64,000 bases of DNA from Candidatus Zhuqueibacterota bacterium (GCA_016928775.1 JAFGKD010000124.1:26478-90477), one strand, 5' to 3'; positions 26,767 through 35,973 are shown, counted from the stretch's first letter. Numbers and translations are program-made. The notes: generated by a model from the letters alone, not told the origin.

Positions 26767-29610
26767 TCAGTTTGATTTGTTTGTATTTCGATTCAACAAT
26801 CCGATCGCGCCGGGCAAAACGACGAGAGTTGCCAAAAAGCACGCTGCGACGCCGACAAACAATGCAGCGCCAAGGTGGCCAAAGCCTCGCCAGATAGAAA
26901 AAATGAGTGATCCAAATGCCAACATTGTTGTCAATGAGGTGAGGAGGATCGCCTTGCCAGTGCTGGAAAAAACAGTCAAAATGTTTTTTCGGTCTTCACT
27001 TATCCATCGGTGCATAATGTGCACGCCGTCATCAATGCCGATGCCCAGAATCATCGGCAATCCCATCACATTCATAACAGTGAATTGTTGCCGAGTCAGG
27101 TACATCAATCCAACCATCCAGATGACGCCAATGGCCAGGGGTGTCATGGCAAGCAATGCGTATCCCGGCTTGCCAAAATCAATCCATAACAGGATAAAAA
27201 CGATGACGATCGTAAAAAGCATGGCGGTACGTCCGTCGCGACCAATAACCTGAATCAATGCGCGAAAGACCGGCGGCATACCGGTAGCGCGATCCGTCAC
27301 GCGTTCGATATCATCAGTAAATTGATTTAAAAACCGGGCATCTTGCCAAATATTTCCAGCCGGAAAAATAGTGATGAGAAATTGGTCACGTTTGTTATTA
27401 CTGAATTGATCCAGAATATCCTCCGGCAAATCGCTCAAGGTAATGGGCTCAGCATGACACATACGCACAACCGAAGCTTTGAAACGCGGGGCAAAATCTC
27501 GCTGGAACTTGTCAAAGATATCGGCGACCGTCTCGTACTCCTCCAGCGTGCGCAATAAATCAGCGATTTTGTTCATGCTGTTTACGTCCTCGGGATCACC
27601 GACAATGGTTTGACATTTGTTATCGACTTTGTCCTGGCCGCCAATAAAAGCCATATCTTGCATTTCCATTATGTTGAATTGTAATCTTTGTAATTCATTA
27701 CGAAATTGCTCAAAGCCACCTCGCGGCAGTCTACTTTGAATAGATGCATTCTGCATTTCATTTTTTATCTCAACGATGAGAGGACGTCGCTCCTGTTGCT
27801 GTGCCGGAGAGGGCAAATAGTTCGAAATATCATCCACCATGGCAACAGATGAAAAATCTTTGCACCCTTGAGCGAGCCGGCGCGATTCTTCCGGAGTTTC
27901 GGCTGTAATGAGAGCATAATCCATGCTCAAATCGAATTTGTTCAGGACGGTATCTTGCAGTGTAATCGAGGTGAGGCCTTTGGGTTCAATATTGAGATAG
28001 TTATAGTCAAAGGTCATTTTGGACGACAGCCATGCCATTGCACATGTGACGAGCAGGGCAGCAAAAAGCGTAAAGCCATAGTGGTTACACAGCCAGTTGG
28101 AAAGTGCGCCAAGTGAACGAAAAGAAATATCGCGACTTTTTTGCGGTGATGCTTTGAGTTTTGTGCGAAGCCATGCCCACATTCGTTCTTTAAAAACAAG
28201 CAGCGGTGGCAGTAATAAAAAAGTTGCCAATAAAATTGACAACAGGCCGAAACCGGTGACTAGGCCCATCTCTTTCATGCCGCGAGAATGACTCACCAAA
28301 AGTGTTAAAAAGGCAACTGCTGTAGTCAGGGCACCGGTGAGCACCCCTTTGCCACTTTTTGTAAAAGTATATTGCATGGCATCAGCGATCGAGCCTCCGG
28401 CAGCACGGCGTTCCGAAAAGCTGGCGATGAGATGGATGGCAAAATCAATGCCGAGGCCAAACAAGATCACCATCATCATTTGCGTCATGATATTGAGCTG
28501 GCCGACAATCAACGCGGTGACTCCAACAGCCCATAAAACACCAATCATCAATGTAAAAATAGCCAACAAGGGGGCAAACCACATACGAAATGAAATGATG
28601 AGTAAAATCAAAATCGCGATCACAGCGATAAGACTGGTGGTACCCAGGCTTTGCTCGGAATAAATCATTTCGTCGCGTGAAATAGCTAAAAAACCGGTCA
28701 TGCCAGCCTGAACGTCTGGAAAGTCGTCCGCCATGTCTGTTAACAGGACCTCAACCGCTTCCACCGCTGCCACAACGAGGTCGATGTCTGTGAGAGAAAA
28801 GTTCGGAATAGCGTTGAGCACAAGCCCTTGTTGATCGTAAGAGAGAAAATAGGGATCACCAAACAACAAAAAGTCGACAGTCTGCTCAACATCTTTTTCA
28901 GACACCTGTTGCCGGTCCGCGATTTTCTGCAAAAAGGCAATAAAGTTTTCGATACCATCGAGCGTTTTGACCGCGCCATCCTCTTTTTCGCGTGAAGAAA
29001 TGGACTCCTGGCGACCAATATATTCTTTTTCAAAGGCGTTGTTATAATTGGTGAGTAATTCGGTCAAATTCGGACTGTAAAAAATATCCTTGAGATTTTC
29101 CAGATCCTGTTTTTTTATCAGCATCATCGCATGATTACGAAGAAAATCCATATTGAGTTTGTAATCGACGCGCTGGAACAATTTACGATCTTTTCCGCCT
29201 TGCAGCTCCCGGATTTGCCGTTCGAGATCGCTCGTATCTTTGCCTCTGGATCGCCGTTTTTTTATTTTCTCCTGGAGCTTTGTCACGTCCGTTTCAATTT
29301 CAGCATTTTTCCTGGCATTCACGGCATTCACAATGTTGGGCGCCAATTCATCGGCAAACTTTTTAATGCGCTTTTCCTCACCCTGAACAACGATGGTCAA
29401 GCTCGTTGACGTTTTGAATTCTTGAATAATTTTGTTGAATTGAATAGTGCGAGGATCATCACTCGGTAACAAATCAGACCAACGCATGGTGACAGATAGT
29501 TGCGATGCGGCAAATGCGAGCAAAACTGTCAATATGATAACGATCAGAAACATCTTCCAGGGATGCTCGGCATGCAGTCGCGCCAATCGAATCAGTAATA
29601 CCTCTCTCAT
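26767..29610 (-). CDS. RND superfamily (MMPL) exporter
   Basis: A 947-residue inner-membrane transporter. One helix near the start, a large periplasmic domain with a charged coiled region (about residues 105-160), five helices (about 330-490), a second periplasmic domain (about 520-750) and five helices to the end. The proton-relay motifs GLGIDFAIHL and GIGIDDGVHIMHRW are seen in the two halves. This HpnN/MMPL class moves lipids and hydrophobic compounds to the outer membrane. It follows a porin and a LolA-like carrier in the same operon, suggesting a transenvelope route. GGAG lies eight bases before the ATG. Confidence 0.9.
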   Translation of the reverse strand: MREVLLIRLARLHAEHPWKMFLIVIILTVLLAFAASQLSVTMRWSDLLPSDDPRTIQFNKIIQEFKTSTSLTIVVQGEEKRIKKFADELAPNIVNAVNARKNAEIETDVTKLQEKIKKRRSRGKDTSDLERQIRELQGGKDRKLFQRVDYKLNMDFLRNHAMMLIKKQDLENLKDIFYSPNLTELLTNYNNAFEKEYIGRQESISSREKEDGAVKTLDGIENFIAFLQKIADRQQVSEKDVEQTVDFLLFGDPYFLSYDQQGLVLNAIPNFSLTDIDLVVAAVEAVEVLLTDMADDFPDVQAGMTGFLAISRDEMIYSEQSLGTTSLIAVIAILILLIISFRMWFAPLLAIFTLMIGVLWAVGVTALIVGQLNIMTQMMMVILFGLGIDFAIHLIASFSERRAAGGSIADAMQYTFTKSGKGVLTGALTTAVAFLTLLVSHSRGMKEMGLVTGFGLLSILLATFLLLPPLLVFKERMWAWLRTKLKASPQKSRDISFRSLGALSNWLCNHYGFTLFAALLVTCAMAWLSSKMTFDYNYLNIEPKGLTSITLQDTVLNKFDLSMDYALITAETPEESRRLAQGCKDFSSVAMVDDISNYLPSPAQQQERRPLIVEIKNEMQNASIQSRLPRGGFEQFRNELQRLQFNIMEMQDMAFIGGQDKVDNKCQTIVGDPEDVNSMNKIADLLRTLEEYETVADIFDKFQRDFAPRFKASVVRMCHAEPITLSDLPEDILDQFSNNKRDQFLITIFPAGNIWQDARFLNQFTDDIERVTDRATGMPPVFRALIQVIGRDGRTAMLFTIVIVFILLWIDFGKPGYALLAMTPLAIGVIWMVGLMYLTRQQFTVMNVMGLPMILGIGIDDGVHIMHRWISEDRKNILTVFSSTGKAILLTSLTTMLAFGSLIFSIWRGFGHLGAALFVGVAACFLATLVVLPGAIGLLNRNTNKSN

Positions 29611-29626
29611 AGCGTCTCCATATCAG

Positions 29627-30871
29627 TTAAAAAAAAACTCGCAATCGAATCATGCCGCCATTGCCAAGATTGGCGGCATAAGCCCTGCCATCTGTGCCCG
29701 TATTCATATTCAAATAAACGGTCAATTCAACGTCCTGGAACAGACTCCAGGTCATCATCGGAACCAAAGTGGCACTGCCGTCCGAGACACTCTGAATGAC
29801 CATTATACCGAGATTGAAAAGATCAGTGACGGGATAGTTAATGAGACCAAAAAAGTTGTCACGGCTCATGCTTTTTGTTTCAGTCGAAAAATACCACATC
29901 CAGTGATTGAGCGTATAGTCCTCCCAATGATCAGGAAGGAGCGTGTTACGATAAAACTCGCCCATAAGATAGAGTCCCGAGTTGAAGGTGTAATCGAGAC
30001 CGGCGACAAGTTCCCAAAAGTTATGCATGTCTTTGAGCCCCATACCTTCTCGGAGATCAATGAACGTATAGCCCCCTTCAGCCCACACACCGAGTCCTAA
30101 AAGTTCACCGACGAGATCCCCGCCCAGCATGTGCCGTTGGTAGCGACTCAATGCAGCATTGGGATCGGCGATTGCAGCGGGATTCAAATAATCTGTGCGC
30201 TGCCAGGAATTTCGGATACCAAGAATAGAAAAATCAAAATGGCCAATGCGGCTTTTGAGCTTGAGCATAACACCACTATCCTCGATTTCTGCGCCGGGAG
30301 AAAAATAGCTGTCAACCGTTAATGATGAAGTGAGTTGAGATTCCAAACGAATCGCGTTATGCCCCGTTTGTTCATATGTTGGATCAAGAACGTCTTTGAC
30401 ATTAAAGTGATCGGTTGGATTCCACGTATAGCCTGTGCCCATACCTAATTGTTGTTTGCCAATCGTAATATCCGTTTTTTTATAGGCAATTTTCGCGTAT
30501 GCATTGTCCAGAAAGATACGATCGGGTCGTGGCACAGGAATCGGTCCGCTCCACTGGGCCAAATCGCCAAAATAGAATGTAAAGTATTCGTGCATAAACT
30601 CCGGGATTTGCGATGCAATCCGCTGTGGCAAATAGTCCACAAGATTCCATTCTGTTTTGCCGTGATAGCTGACATAGTTGACATTGGCCCCGAACGAGAC
30701 AGTGGCAAGCTCCTTGCTCATATCGAGCCGCAACTTGTTGGATGCCAGGTTGTAATAACGATCCCCCATCTTGACGCCCAGGAGCTGCGGCTCGTAATAG
30801 CCGAAAATCTCTAATTGCTGTGAGAGCAGCATCACGGGGAAAATAATTAAAAGTAGAACAGACTTTATCAT
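29627..30871 (-). CDS. Outer-membrane beta-barrel protein (porin-like)
   Basis: A 414-residue protein with a signal peptide (SVLLLIIFPVMLLSQQ) and alternating amphipathic strands, ending with aromatic Phe residues (MIRLRVFF), as barrel proteins do. Blocks like YFGDLAQWSGPIPVPRPDRIFLDNAYAKIAYKKTDITIGKQQLGMGTGY resemble alginate-export or DUF1302-type porins. Its start overlaps the stop of the LolA-like gene (ATGA). Together with the downstream MMPL exporter it probably handles a hydrophobic compound. The exact family is not certain. Confidence 0.75.
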   Translation of the reverse strand: MIKSVLLLIIFPVMLLSQQLEIFGYYEPQLLGVKMGDRYYNLASNKLRLDMSKELATVSFGANVNYVSYHGKTEWNLVDYLPQRIASQIPEFMHEYFTFYFGDLAQWSGPIPVPRPDRIFLDNAYAKIAYKKTDITIGKQQLGMGTGYTWNPTDHFNVKDVLDPTYEQTGHNAIRLESQLTSSLTVDSYFSPGAEIEDSGVMLKLKSRIGHFDFSILGIRNSWQRTDYLNPAAIADPNAALSRYQRHMLGGDLVGELLGLGVWAEGGYTFIDLREGMGLKDMHNFWELVAGLDYTFNSGLYLMGEFYRNTLLPDHWEDYTLNHWMWYFSTETKSMSRDNFFGLINYPVTDLFNLGIMVIQSVSDGSATLVPMMTWSLFQDVELTVYLNMNTGTDGRAYAANLGNGGMIRLRVFF

Positions 30872-31617
30872 TTTTTCAGTCCTCGTTCCGTAAACAGCTC
30901 ATCGTCAAGTGGCACGTTATACTTGACTTTTTTGATTTCAACAGTGGTGCTCGTATTATCGCTGTGATTGTGCATGATCATGCGCATAGCCGTCGGCACA
31001 CCATCGATAATCTGGATATTCGATTGCGACAGTGTTTTCAAGAGACGGTCTGGATTTTTATCATCATAATAGTCGATTATCAGCGGCACATAATCGCTTT
31101 TGCGCACCCACACAATCAATCTGGAATAAGAGATGTCGGCCCGGGGGTTGCGCGTCAGTTCAACCACGTAGCAGTCGTAGCCGGCCTTATTTTCTTCATC
31201 TATCAGTTGCGCATTATAGTCAGTGGTAAATGAATCACCCGAGCCCAGGTCTTCATTGGAAAAATCACTACCCTCAAATTTTTGCTTTTTTGCATGTGTG
31301 GCCAATTTCCGGACGCGCTGGGTGCGCGGGAAATAAGCCCAGATGTCATCCGCCTGATTCAACATGAGCATTTTTTGTCCCTTTACGCGACTCGGTGCCT
31401 GGTAGATGATCAAATTTTTTTCACCAAAATTTACACTATAGGACAAGTATTCAAATGTGCGTTCCTGGCCGGATGAAGTGATGATTGTCATGGTCATCGT
31501 CACCTCACTCGACTCCTGGTTCATCAGATCGTTTACTTTATTGATAATTTGCGCGCCCGTTTTTTCTTGCGAAAAAGCCAGGAGCGGTAGCATTAAAATT
31601 AGAATGAAATATTTCAT
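30868..31617 (-). CDS. LolA-like outer-membrane lipoprotein-sorting protein
   Basis: A 249-residue periplasmic protein from the ATG at 31617, preceded by GAGG five bases ahead; an in-frame ATG further upstream has no such site. Signal peptide ILILMLPLLAFSQ, then a half-barrel fold with the family motifs QMLMLNQADDIWAYFP-like strand, GSDFSNEDL and YDCYVVELTRNP (PF17131). These proteins carry lipid or lipoprotein between membranes and are typically paired with MMPL exporters and a barrel, as here. It begins seven bases after the regulator gene. Confidence 0.85.
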   Translation of the reverse strand: MKYFILILMLPLLAFSQEKTGAQIINKVNDLMNQESSEVTMTMTIITSSGQERTFEYLSYSVNFGEKNLIIYQAPSRVKGQKMLMLNQADDIWAYFPRTQRVRKLATHAKKQKFEGSDFSNEDLGSGDSFTTDYNAQLIDEENKAGYDCYVVELTRNPRADISYSRLIVWVRKSDYVPLIIDYYDDKNPDRLLKTLSQSNIQIIDGVPTAMRMIMHNHSDNTSTTVEIKKVKYNVPLDDELFTERGLKK

Positions 31618-31624
31618 ATATACC

Positions 31625-31930
31625 TCACTTGACACTTTTGATAATTTCTTCCAAAAGACTCAAATAATGTTCAAATGCCTTGCGTCCTTTGTCAGTCACG
31701 CTTAACGTGGTTCTCGGTTTGTTATTCACAAACGTTTTTTTAGATTTGATAAATTGATTGTTCTCCAGGACTTTGATATGCACGCTCAGGTTGCCGCGCG
31801 TCACGTCCAGCGTGTTCACCAAATCTGTAAAACTGACCTCATGCTCGGACGCCAAAAGCGCTGACATGATACCGAGGCGAACGCGATCATGAAAAATTTT
31901 ATCCAGCTTTTTGGTCAGATCGACAGGCAT
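31625..31930 (-). CDS. Winged-helix transcriptional regulator (HTH_34/MarR-like)
   Basis: A 101-residue one-domain regulator: FHDRVRLGIMSALLAS, HTH helices SFTDLVNTLDVTRGNLSVHIKVLENNQFI and wing KSKKTFVNNKPRTTLSVTDKGRKAFEHYL. This is the PF13601-like compact form without a ligand domain. It is the first gene of the LolA-like / porin / MMPL operon and lies 37 bases from a perfect 14-base inverted repeat, so it probably represses itself and the operon. The ribosome site is weak. Confidence 0.87.
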   Translation of the reverse strand: MPVDLTKKLDKIFHDRVRLGIMSALLASEHEVSFTDLVNTLDVTRGNLSVHIKVLENNQFIKSKKTFVNNKPRTTLSVTDKGRKAFEHYLSLLEEIIKSVK

Positions 31931-31966
31931 ATTTTCACATCATTTCATTGCTTCAATGGCATATTT

Positions 31967-31999
31967 TTTAAACATGTTTGCAAAACAAACATGTTTAAA
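31967..31999. promoter_or_regulatory. Palindromic operator for the HTH regulator
   Basis: Perfect inverted repeat TTTAAACATGTTTG (31967-31980) - CAAAA - CAAACATGTTTAAA (31986-31999). Each arm holds the 10-base palindrome AAACATGTTT, centres 17 bases apart, so two dimers could bind. A minus-strand TTGACA (32025-32020) lies 20 bases upstream. Confidence 0.7.
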
Positions 32000-32056
32000 G
32001 TTATCATAAATATTCATAATGTCAAGAATCAATTGACAAAGAATTTCTAATTCTTT

Positions 32057-32084
32057 TTGACATTGGATAAAAAAACATTATCTT
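32057..32084 (+). promoter_or_regulatory. Promoter of the small membrane protein gene
   Basis: TTGACA (32057-32062), 16-base spacer, TATCTT (32079-32084), about 44 bases before the ATG. Confidence 0.45.
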
Positions 32085-32127
32085 TTTGTATTATTCACGA
32101 GAGGGATTTGTCAAAAATGGAGTGTAT

Positions 32128-32358
32128 ATGCCGGCAACTGCAAAATCTGAGCGTACTAAAAAAACCTTTCAACCCCTGCAAGTTATGGGATACTTTTGGC
32201 TGGTACTTGGGATTGTTGTACTGGTCGGCAGCTTTTTCATCAAGGAAACACCCTATGTGCCGCAGATTCGTGGCGTCGTCACGAATATTATTGCCGGTTC
32301 GATTCTATTTATCATTGGCTTGTTGTCTATCCTTCGCGGCAAGACAACAAAAAAATAA
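32128..32358 (+). CDS. Small two-helix membrane protein
   Basis: A 76-residue protein starting at ATG 32128 with GGAG five bases ahead. Two transmembrane helices (about residues 19-37 and 50-68) separated by FIKETPYVPQIRG, with basic ends. No family recognised. It is transcribed divergently from the lipid-transport operon and may share its regulator. Confidence 0.7.
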   Translation: MPATAKSERTKKTFQPLQVMGYFWLVLGIVVLVGSFFIKETPYVPQIRGVVTNIIAGSILFIIGLLSILRGKTTKK

Positions 32359-32491
32359 CCAGTTCAAAGTAAACTGACTCGGGATGAATACGCAATGTGT
32401 CTACCGCCGAGCACGACAAAACCGGAGTATCAAACCCGAAGAAACAATCGCTCGATGATTTGATGATTTACAATACGTTAGAGGAAGAGAC

Positions 32492-32713
32492 ATGAGTAAA
32501 GATGCCATAAATGCCGGCGTGACCAGCTCCAAAATCAAGTTCTGCGATCTCCGTTGCGAACACGCTGAATTCCCCAGGCAGGAGCATATGGATGGTGCTA
32601 ATAGCTGTCGGACATTTGCCGCCTTGTGGTGCCGTGAGCTGCAACAGATCGTCAGCAAAAATGCACCATGCGCGGTGCTGTACGGCAAACGGCGACCAAA
32701 ATCGACTCTTTGA
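32492..32713 (+). CDS. Small cysteine-containing conserved protein
   Basis: A 73-residue protein with Cys residues in KFCDLRCEHAEFP (Cx3C), ANSCRTF, LWCREL and APCAV. The pattern DGANSCRTFAALWC...NAPC resembles a small family I have seen in other bacteria; the function is unknown to me. Five Cys could hold a metal or Fe-S site. GAGG lies seven bases before the ATG. The reading frame, ribosome site and conserved look support a real gene in an otherwise empty 440-base gap. Confidence 0.6.
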   Translation: MSKDAINAGVTSSKIKFCDLRCEHAEFPRQEHMDGANSCRTFAALWCRELQQIVSKNAPCAVLYGKRRPKSTL

Positions 32714-32800
32714 CGATCATTGCGCGCTTCAACTGTCCCGCAGTTCACGCTTTTATCCCCAAGAGACCAAAAGAGATGATATCTAACTTGAGTTTAAAAC

Positions 32801-33688
32801 ATGCGCAAACTCCTCGTCACCGGGATGAGTGGATTTTTGGGCGGTTTTGTTTTTAGCAAAGCCGAATCGAGATTTGACTATCTTGGTACCTGTCACACCT
32901 ATGCAACACCTGTAAATTTTACAAATTGGCAGAAGATCGATCTGACCAATAGCTATCACGTTTCGGAGCTCGTGCGCCGTTTCCCTGCCGAGGTATTTCT
33001 GCATCTGGCCGCGATCAGTAATCTGGACGACTGCGAAAAAAATCCTGAACGAGCGCATGAGGTCAATGTAAAAGCGACTGTTCGTCTCGTCGCCGAGGCC
33101 AGACGGCTCAATGCGCGATTCATTTACGTATCCACAGATATGGTTTTTGATGGCCAAAAATGCTTGTATCGTGAAGACGCAAAAACCAATCCTATTTCGG
33201 TCTATGGACGCACCAAACTGCAAGCAGAAGCGGCGGTTCAAAAAATGGAAAACGCAGTGATTGTTCGTTCCGCCCTTTTGTACGGTCGTCCTCGTTTTGG
33301 CGGTAACTCGTTTTCCATGTGGGTGGAGAATCGATTACAGCAAGGACAGGTTGTACCACTCTTTACAGATCAATTTCGCTCACCCATTTACGCAGGCAAT
33401 CTTGCTGATATTTTACTGGAATTATGCGAATCAGATTTTACAGGAATCCTGCACGCAGGCGGAACAAATCGAATGAGCCGTTATGCATTTGGATTACAGC
33501 TATGTGAAATCTTCGGCTATGACTCGAGTTTACTCAAACCCATCGCCATGACAGAAAATAGCTCGCTGGCCCCTCGACCCCGTGATGTATCATTGAATGT
33601 TGATAAAGCAATCACTATATTAAAGACAGACATCTTGTCGACCGCCGAAGGTCTCAGGCGCATGCGAAACGAAAACAAGGCGCGTTGA
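32801..33688 (+). CDS. RmlD-like NAD(P)-dependent sugar reductase / SDR
   Basis: A 295-residue extended short-chain dehydrogenase: Rossmann motif VTGMSGFLGG, FLHLAAISNLDDCE, FIYVSTDMVFDG (catalytic Ser/Thr) and YGRTK (YxxxK). The C-terminal part GILHAGGTNRMSRYAFGLQLCEIFG matches RmlD substrate-binding proteins, which reduce dTDP-4-keto-sugars or related compounds. No other dTDP-sugar genes are near, so the substrate is unknown. Ribosome site not obvious. Confidence 0.85.
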   Translation: MRKLLVTGMSGFLGGFVFSKAESRFDYLGTCHTYATPVNFTNWQKIDLTNSYHVSELVRRFPAEVFLHLAAISNLDDCEKNPERAHEVNVKATVRLVAEARRLNARFIYVSTDMVFDGQKCLYREDAKTNPISVYGRTKLQAEAAVQKMENAVIVRSALLYGRPRFGGNSFSMWVENRLQQGQVVPLFTDQFRSPIYAGNLADILLELCESDFTGILHAGGTNRMSRYAFGLQLCEIFGYDSSLLKPIAMTENSSLAPRPRDVSLNVDKAITILKTDILSTAEGLRRMRNENKAR

Positions 33689-33740
33689 TTTGCCACCTTT
33701 ATTCCGATGAAAAATGCTGATTGATCAAATCGGAGGACAT

Positions 33741-35276
33741 ATGAACAGACGCGATTTTTTGAAAAAATCATCGCTTGCGGCTTTGGGAGCTGCAGCGATC
33801 AGATATTCGTGCACCGCCAATCAACAAAAGCGCCCAAATATCCTTTTTGTCATTTCCGATGATCAATCCTGGCCGTATGCAAGTATCTACGGTTGCCCCT
33901 TTGTGAACACGCCGGCGTTTGATCGCGTAGCGCGAGAAGGTGTTTTGTTCAATAATGTATTCGCCTGCGCACCACAATGTAGTCCAAACCGGGCGTCGAT
34001 TTTGACGGGACGACATATCTGGCAAAATGAAGAAGCCGGGACGCACGCCAGCCTGTTTCCGAAAAAATTGCCGGTTTTTACCGATGAGTTGGAAAAATCC
34101 GGCTACGTCATTGGCTGCACCGGTAAAGGCTGGGGTCCGGGCGACTGGAAACGGTCCGGCTGGGAACAAAATCCTGCTGGGCCGCCTTTTGATGAAATGG
34201 CTTATGATCAGCCGCCACAGGAGGGCATTCGTAATCTAAACTATGCCGCCAATTTCGAAGCTTTTTTGAACCAACGCGACAAGAACAGGCCATTCTTTTT
34301 CTGGTATGGCGCTTCTGAACCACATCGGCCTTTTCAAAAAGGCTGTGGTGTTGCAGCCGGAAAAAATCTGGCAGATGTAACGGTGCCGGCATTTCTTCCG
34401 GATCACCCCGAGATTCGCAGTGATATCCTGGATTACGCCGTGGAGATCGAGTGGTTCGATCAACATCTCGACAAGATGCTGAATCTTTTGGACGAACGTG
34501 GTGAGATCGAAAATACACTCATAATCGTCACGTCGGACAACGGCATGCCGTTCCCGCGTGCGAAAGCCAATTTGTACGAATACGGTATCCACATGCCTTT
34601 TGCCGTTCGTTGGGGCGATCGGGTGCCGGCACATCGCCGTATTGATGATCTTTTCAGCTTTATAGATGTGGCGCCAACACTTCTCGATGCCGCCGGTGTG
34701 CCTATTCCGCAAAGCATGCGCGGCACCAGTTTTCTGAATATTTTATTGGAGGCAAAACCGGATCAGTCGGCTAAAACGGGGGAAAAAATTTTTGCCGGTC
34801 GCGAACGCCACACCCATGCGCGCCTGAATAATTGGTGTTATCCATCGCGCTGCATCCGTACAGATCGCTATCTCTACATCTGGAATATGAAACGTGACCG
34901 CTGGCCAGCGGGTGATCCAACCGGCTCCGGTGAACCCGAAGGCTATCATGATATTGATGCTTGTCCATCCAAAACATTTCTTTTAAAAAATCGTGAGCAA
35001 TTCCCCGGCCTTGCTGCTGCCGCCCTGGATAAACGTCCTGAGGAGGAATTGTTCGATATTCGCAAAGATCCTTATTGCATGACGAATGTGGCTGAACAGA
35101 TTGAATTTCAGGAGATCAAAAAGCAGCTTCGCGCGGCTCTGGAAAAAGAATTGGCCGAAACGGGCGATCCGCGTTTGCACAACAGCGAAGTTTTTGAAAG
35201 CTATCCGCGCGTCAGTCGCATGCGCAATTTCCCCGGCTTTAAGAAACAGGGCGAATATAATCCGGATTATCAATAA
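33741..35276 (+). CDS. Sulfatase (FGly type), Tat-exported
   Basis: A 511-residue sulfatase from ATG 33741 (GGAGG 33732-33736). Twin-arginine signal NRRDFLKKSSLAALGAAA, RPNILFVISDDQSW metal site and formylglycine motif CSPNR with Cys80, then GCTGKGWGPG and the late DNGMPFPRAKANLYEYG loop. This is the N-sulfoglucosamine sulfohydrolase-like class. It is only about 30% like the sulfatase at 23225 by eye, so not a recent duplicate. The racemase-like gene starts on its last base (TAATG), so the two are co-translated. Confidence 0.92.
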   Translation: MNRRDFLKKSSLAALGAAAIRYSCTANQQKRPNILFVISDDQSWPYASIYGCPFVNTPAFDRVAREGVLFNNVFACAPQCSPNRASILTGRHIWQNEEAGTHASLFPKKLPVFTDELEKSGYVIGCTGKGWGPGDWKRSGWEQNPAGPPFDEMAYDQPPQEGIRNLNYAANFEAFLNQRDKNRPFFFWYGASEPHRPFQKGCGVAAGKNLADVTVPAFLPDHPEIRSDILDYAVEIEWFDQHLDKMLNLLDERGEIENTLIIVTSDNGMPFPRAKANLYEYGIHMPFAVRWGDRVPAHRRIDDLFSFIDVAPTLLDAAGVPIPQSMRGTSFLNILLEAKPDQSAKTGEKIFAGRERHTHARLNNWCYPSRCIRTDRYLYIWNMKRDRWPAGDPTGSGEPEGYHDIDACPSKTFLLKNREQFPGLAAAALDKRPEEELFDIRKDPYCMTNVAEQIEFQEIKKQLRAALEKELAETGDPRLHNSEVFESYPRVSRMRNFPGFKKQGEYNPDYQ

Positions 35277-35965
35277 TGAAAAAAATCGGCATCCTCGGTG
35301 GTCTCGGCCCCGAATCGACACTGGTCTATTATCGCGGCATCATCGATGCGTTCAAGTCCACATACGAGATAGCGGGCTATCCGGAGATGATCATCGAAAG
35401 TTTGAATCTGAAACAAGTGGCGGCCTGGGCAGAAAATGGCGAGTGGCAGAGAATCGCCGATCTAATAAGCCGATGTTTTACAACCATGCACTCTGCCGGC
35501 GCGAATTTTGGCGTCATAGCCAGCAATACGCCGCACAAGGTTTTTCGTCTCATTCAAAGACAAACACAGTTGCCACTGATCAGCATTGTCAGTGCGGCAC
35601 GAGCATATGCCCAGAAAAACAGATTAAAAAAGTTACTCTTGTTAGGAACAAAATTTACCATGCAGGGGGACTTTTATCAGCAAGAGTTTACTCAGCAAGG
35701 TATGGAAATCGTTACTCCGGATGCCCGAGAACAGGACTATATTCATAAAAAAATATTCTCTGAAATTACGTTGGGGATTCTCAACCAGTCGACCAAACGG
35801 GAAATGCGCAAAATTATAAATCGCCACCTCCTCGGAGTTCAAGGCGTCATATTGGCGTGTACCGAGTTACCACTGATATTAAATAGTCACGATGTTCAGC
35901 TCGCCTGTTTGGATACAACGCAGATTCATATAAATAGTATCACTGAGTACTGTCGAGGGAAATAG
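35276..35965 (+). CDS. Aspartate/glutamate racemase family protein
   Basis: A 229-residue protein with the family start KKIGILGGLGPESTLVYYRGI, the first half-site FGVIASNTPHKVF and the second half-site GVILACTELPLIL (PF01177). Cofactor-free racemases use two Cys; here the second (LACTEL) is present but the first position is Ala/Ser (ASNTPH), so a two-base racemase mechanism is doubtful. It may epimerise one direction or act on another substrate, as YgeA-like members with Thr do. Coupled to the sulfatase gene upstream and the phosphatase 8 bases downstream. Confidence 0.85.
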   Translation: MKKIGILGGLGPESTLVYYRGIIDAFKSTYEIAGYPEMIIESLNLKQVAAWAENGEWQRIADLISRCFTTMHSAGANFGVIASNTPHKVFRLIQRQTQLPLISIVSAARAYAQKNRLKKLLLLGTKFTMQGDFYQQEFTQQGMEIVTPDAREQDYIHKKIFSEITLGILNQSTKREMRKIINRHLLGVQGVILACTELPLILNSHDVQLACLDTTQIHINSITEYCRGK

Positions 35966-35973
35966 AGCTACAT

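Noticed and set aside
32401..32748. A 115-codon minus-strand frame opposite the small Cys protein
   Set aside because: No ribosome site; the plus-strand frame has a Shine-Dalgarno site and patterned cysteines.
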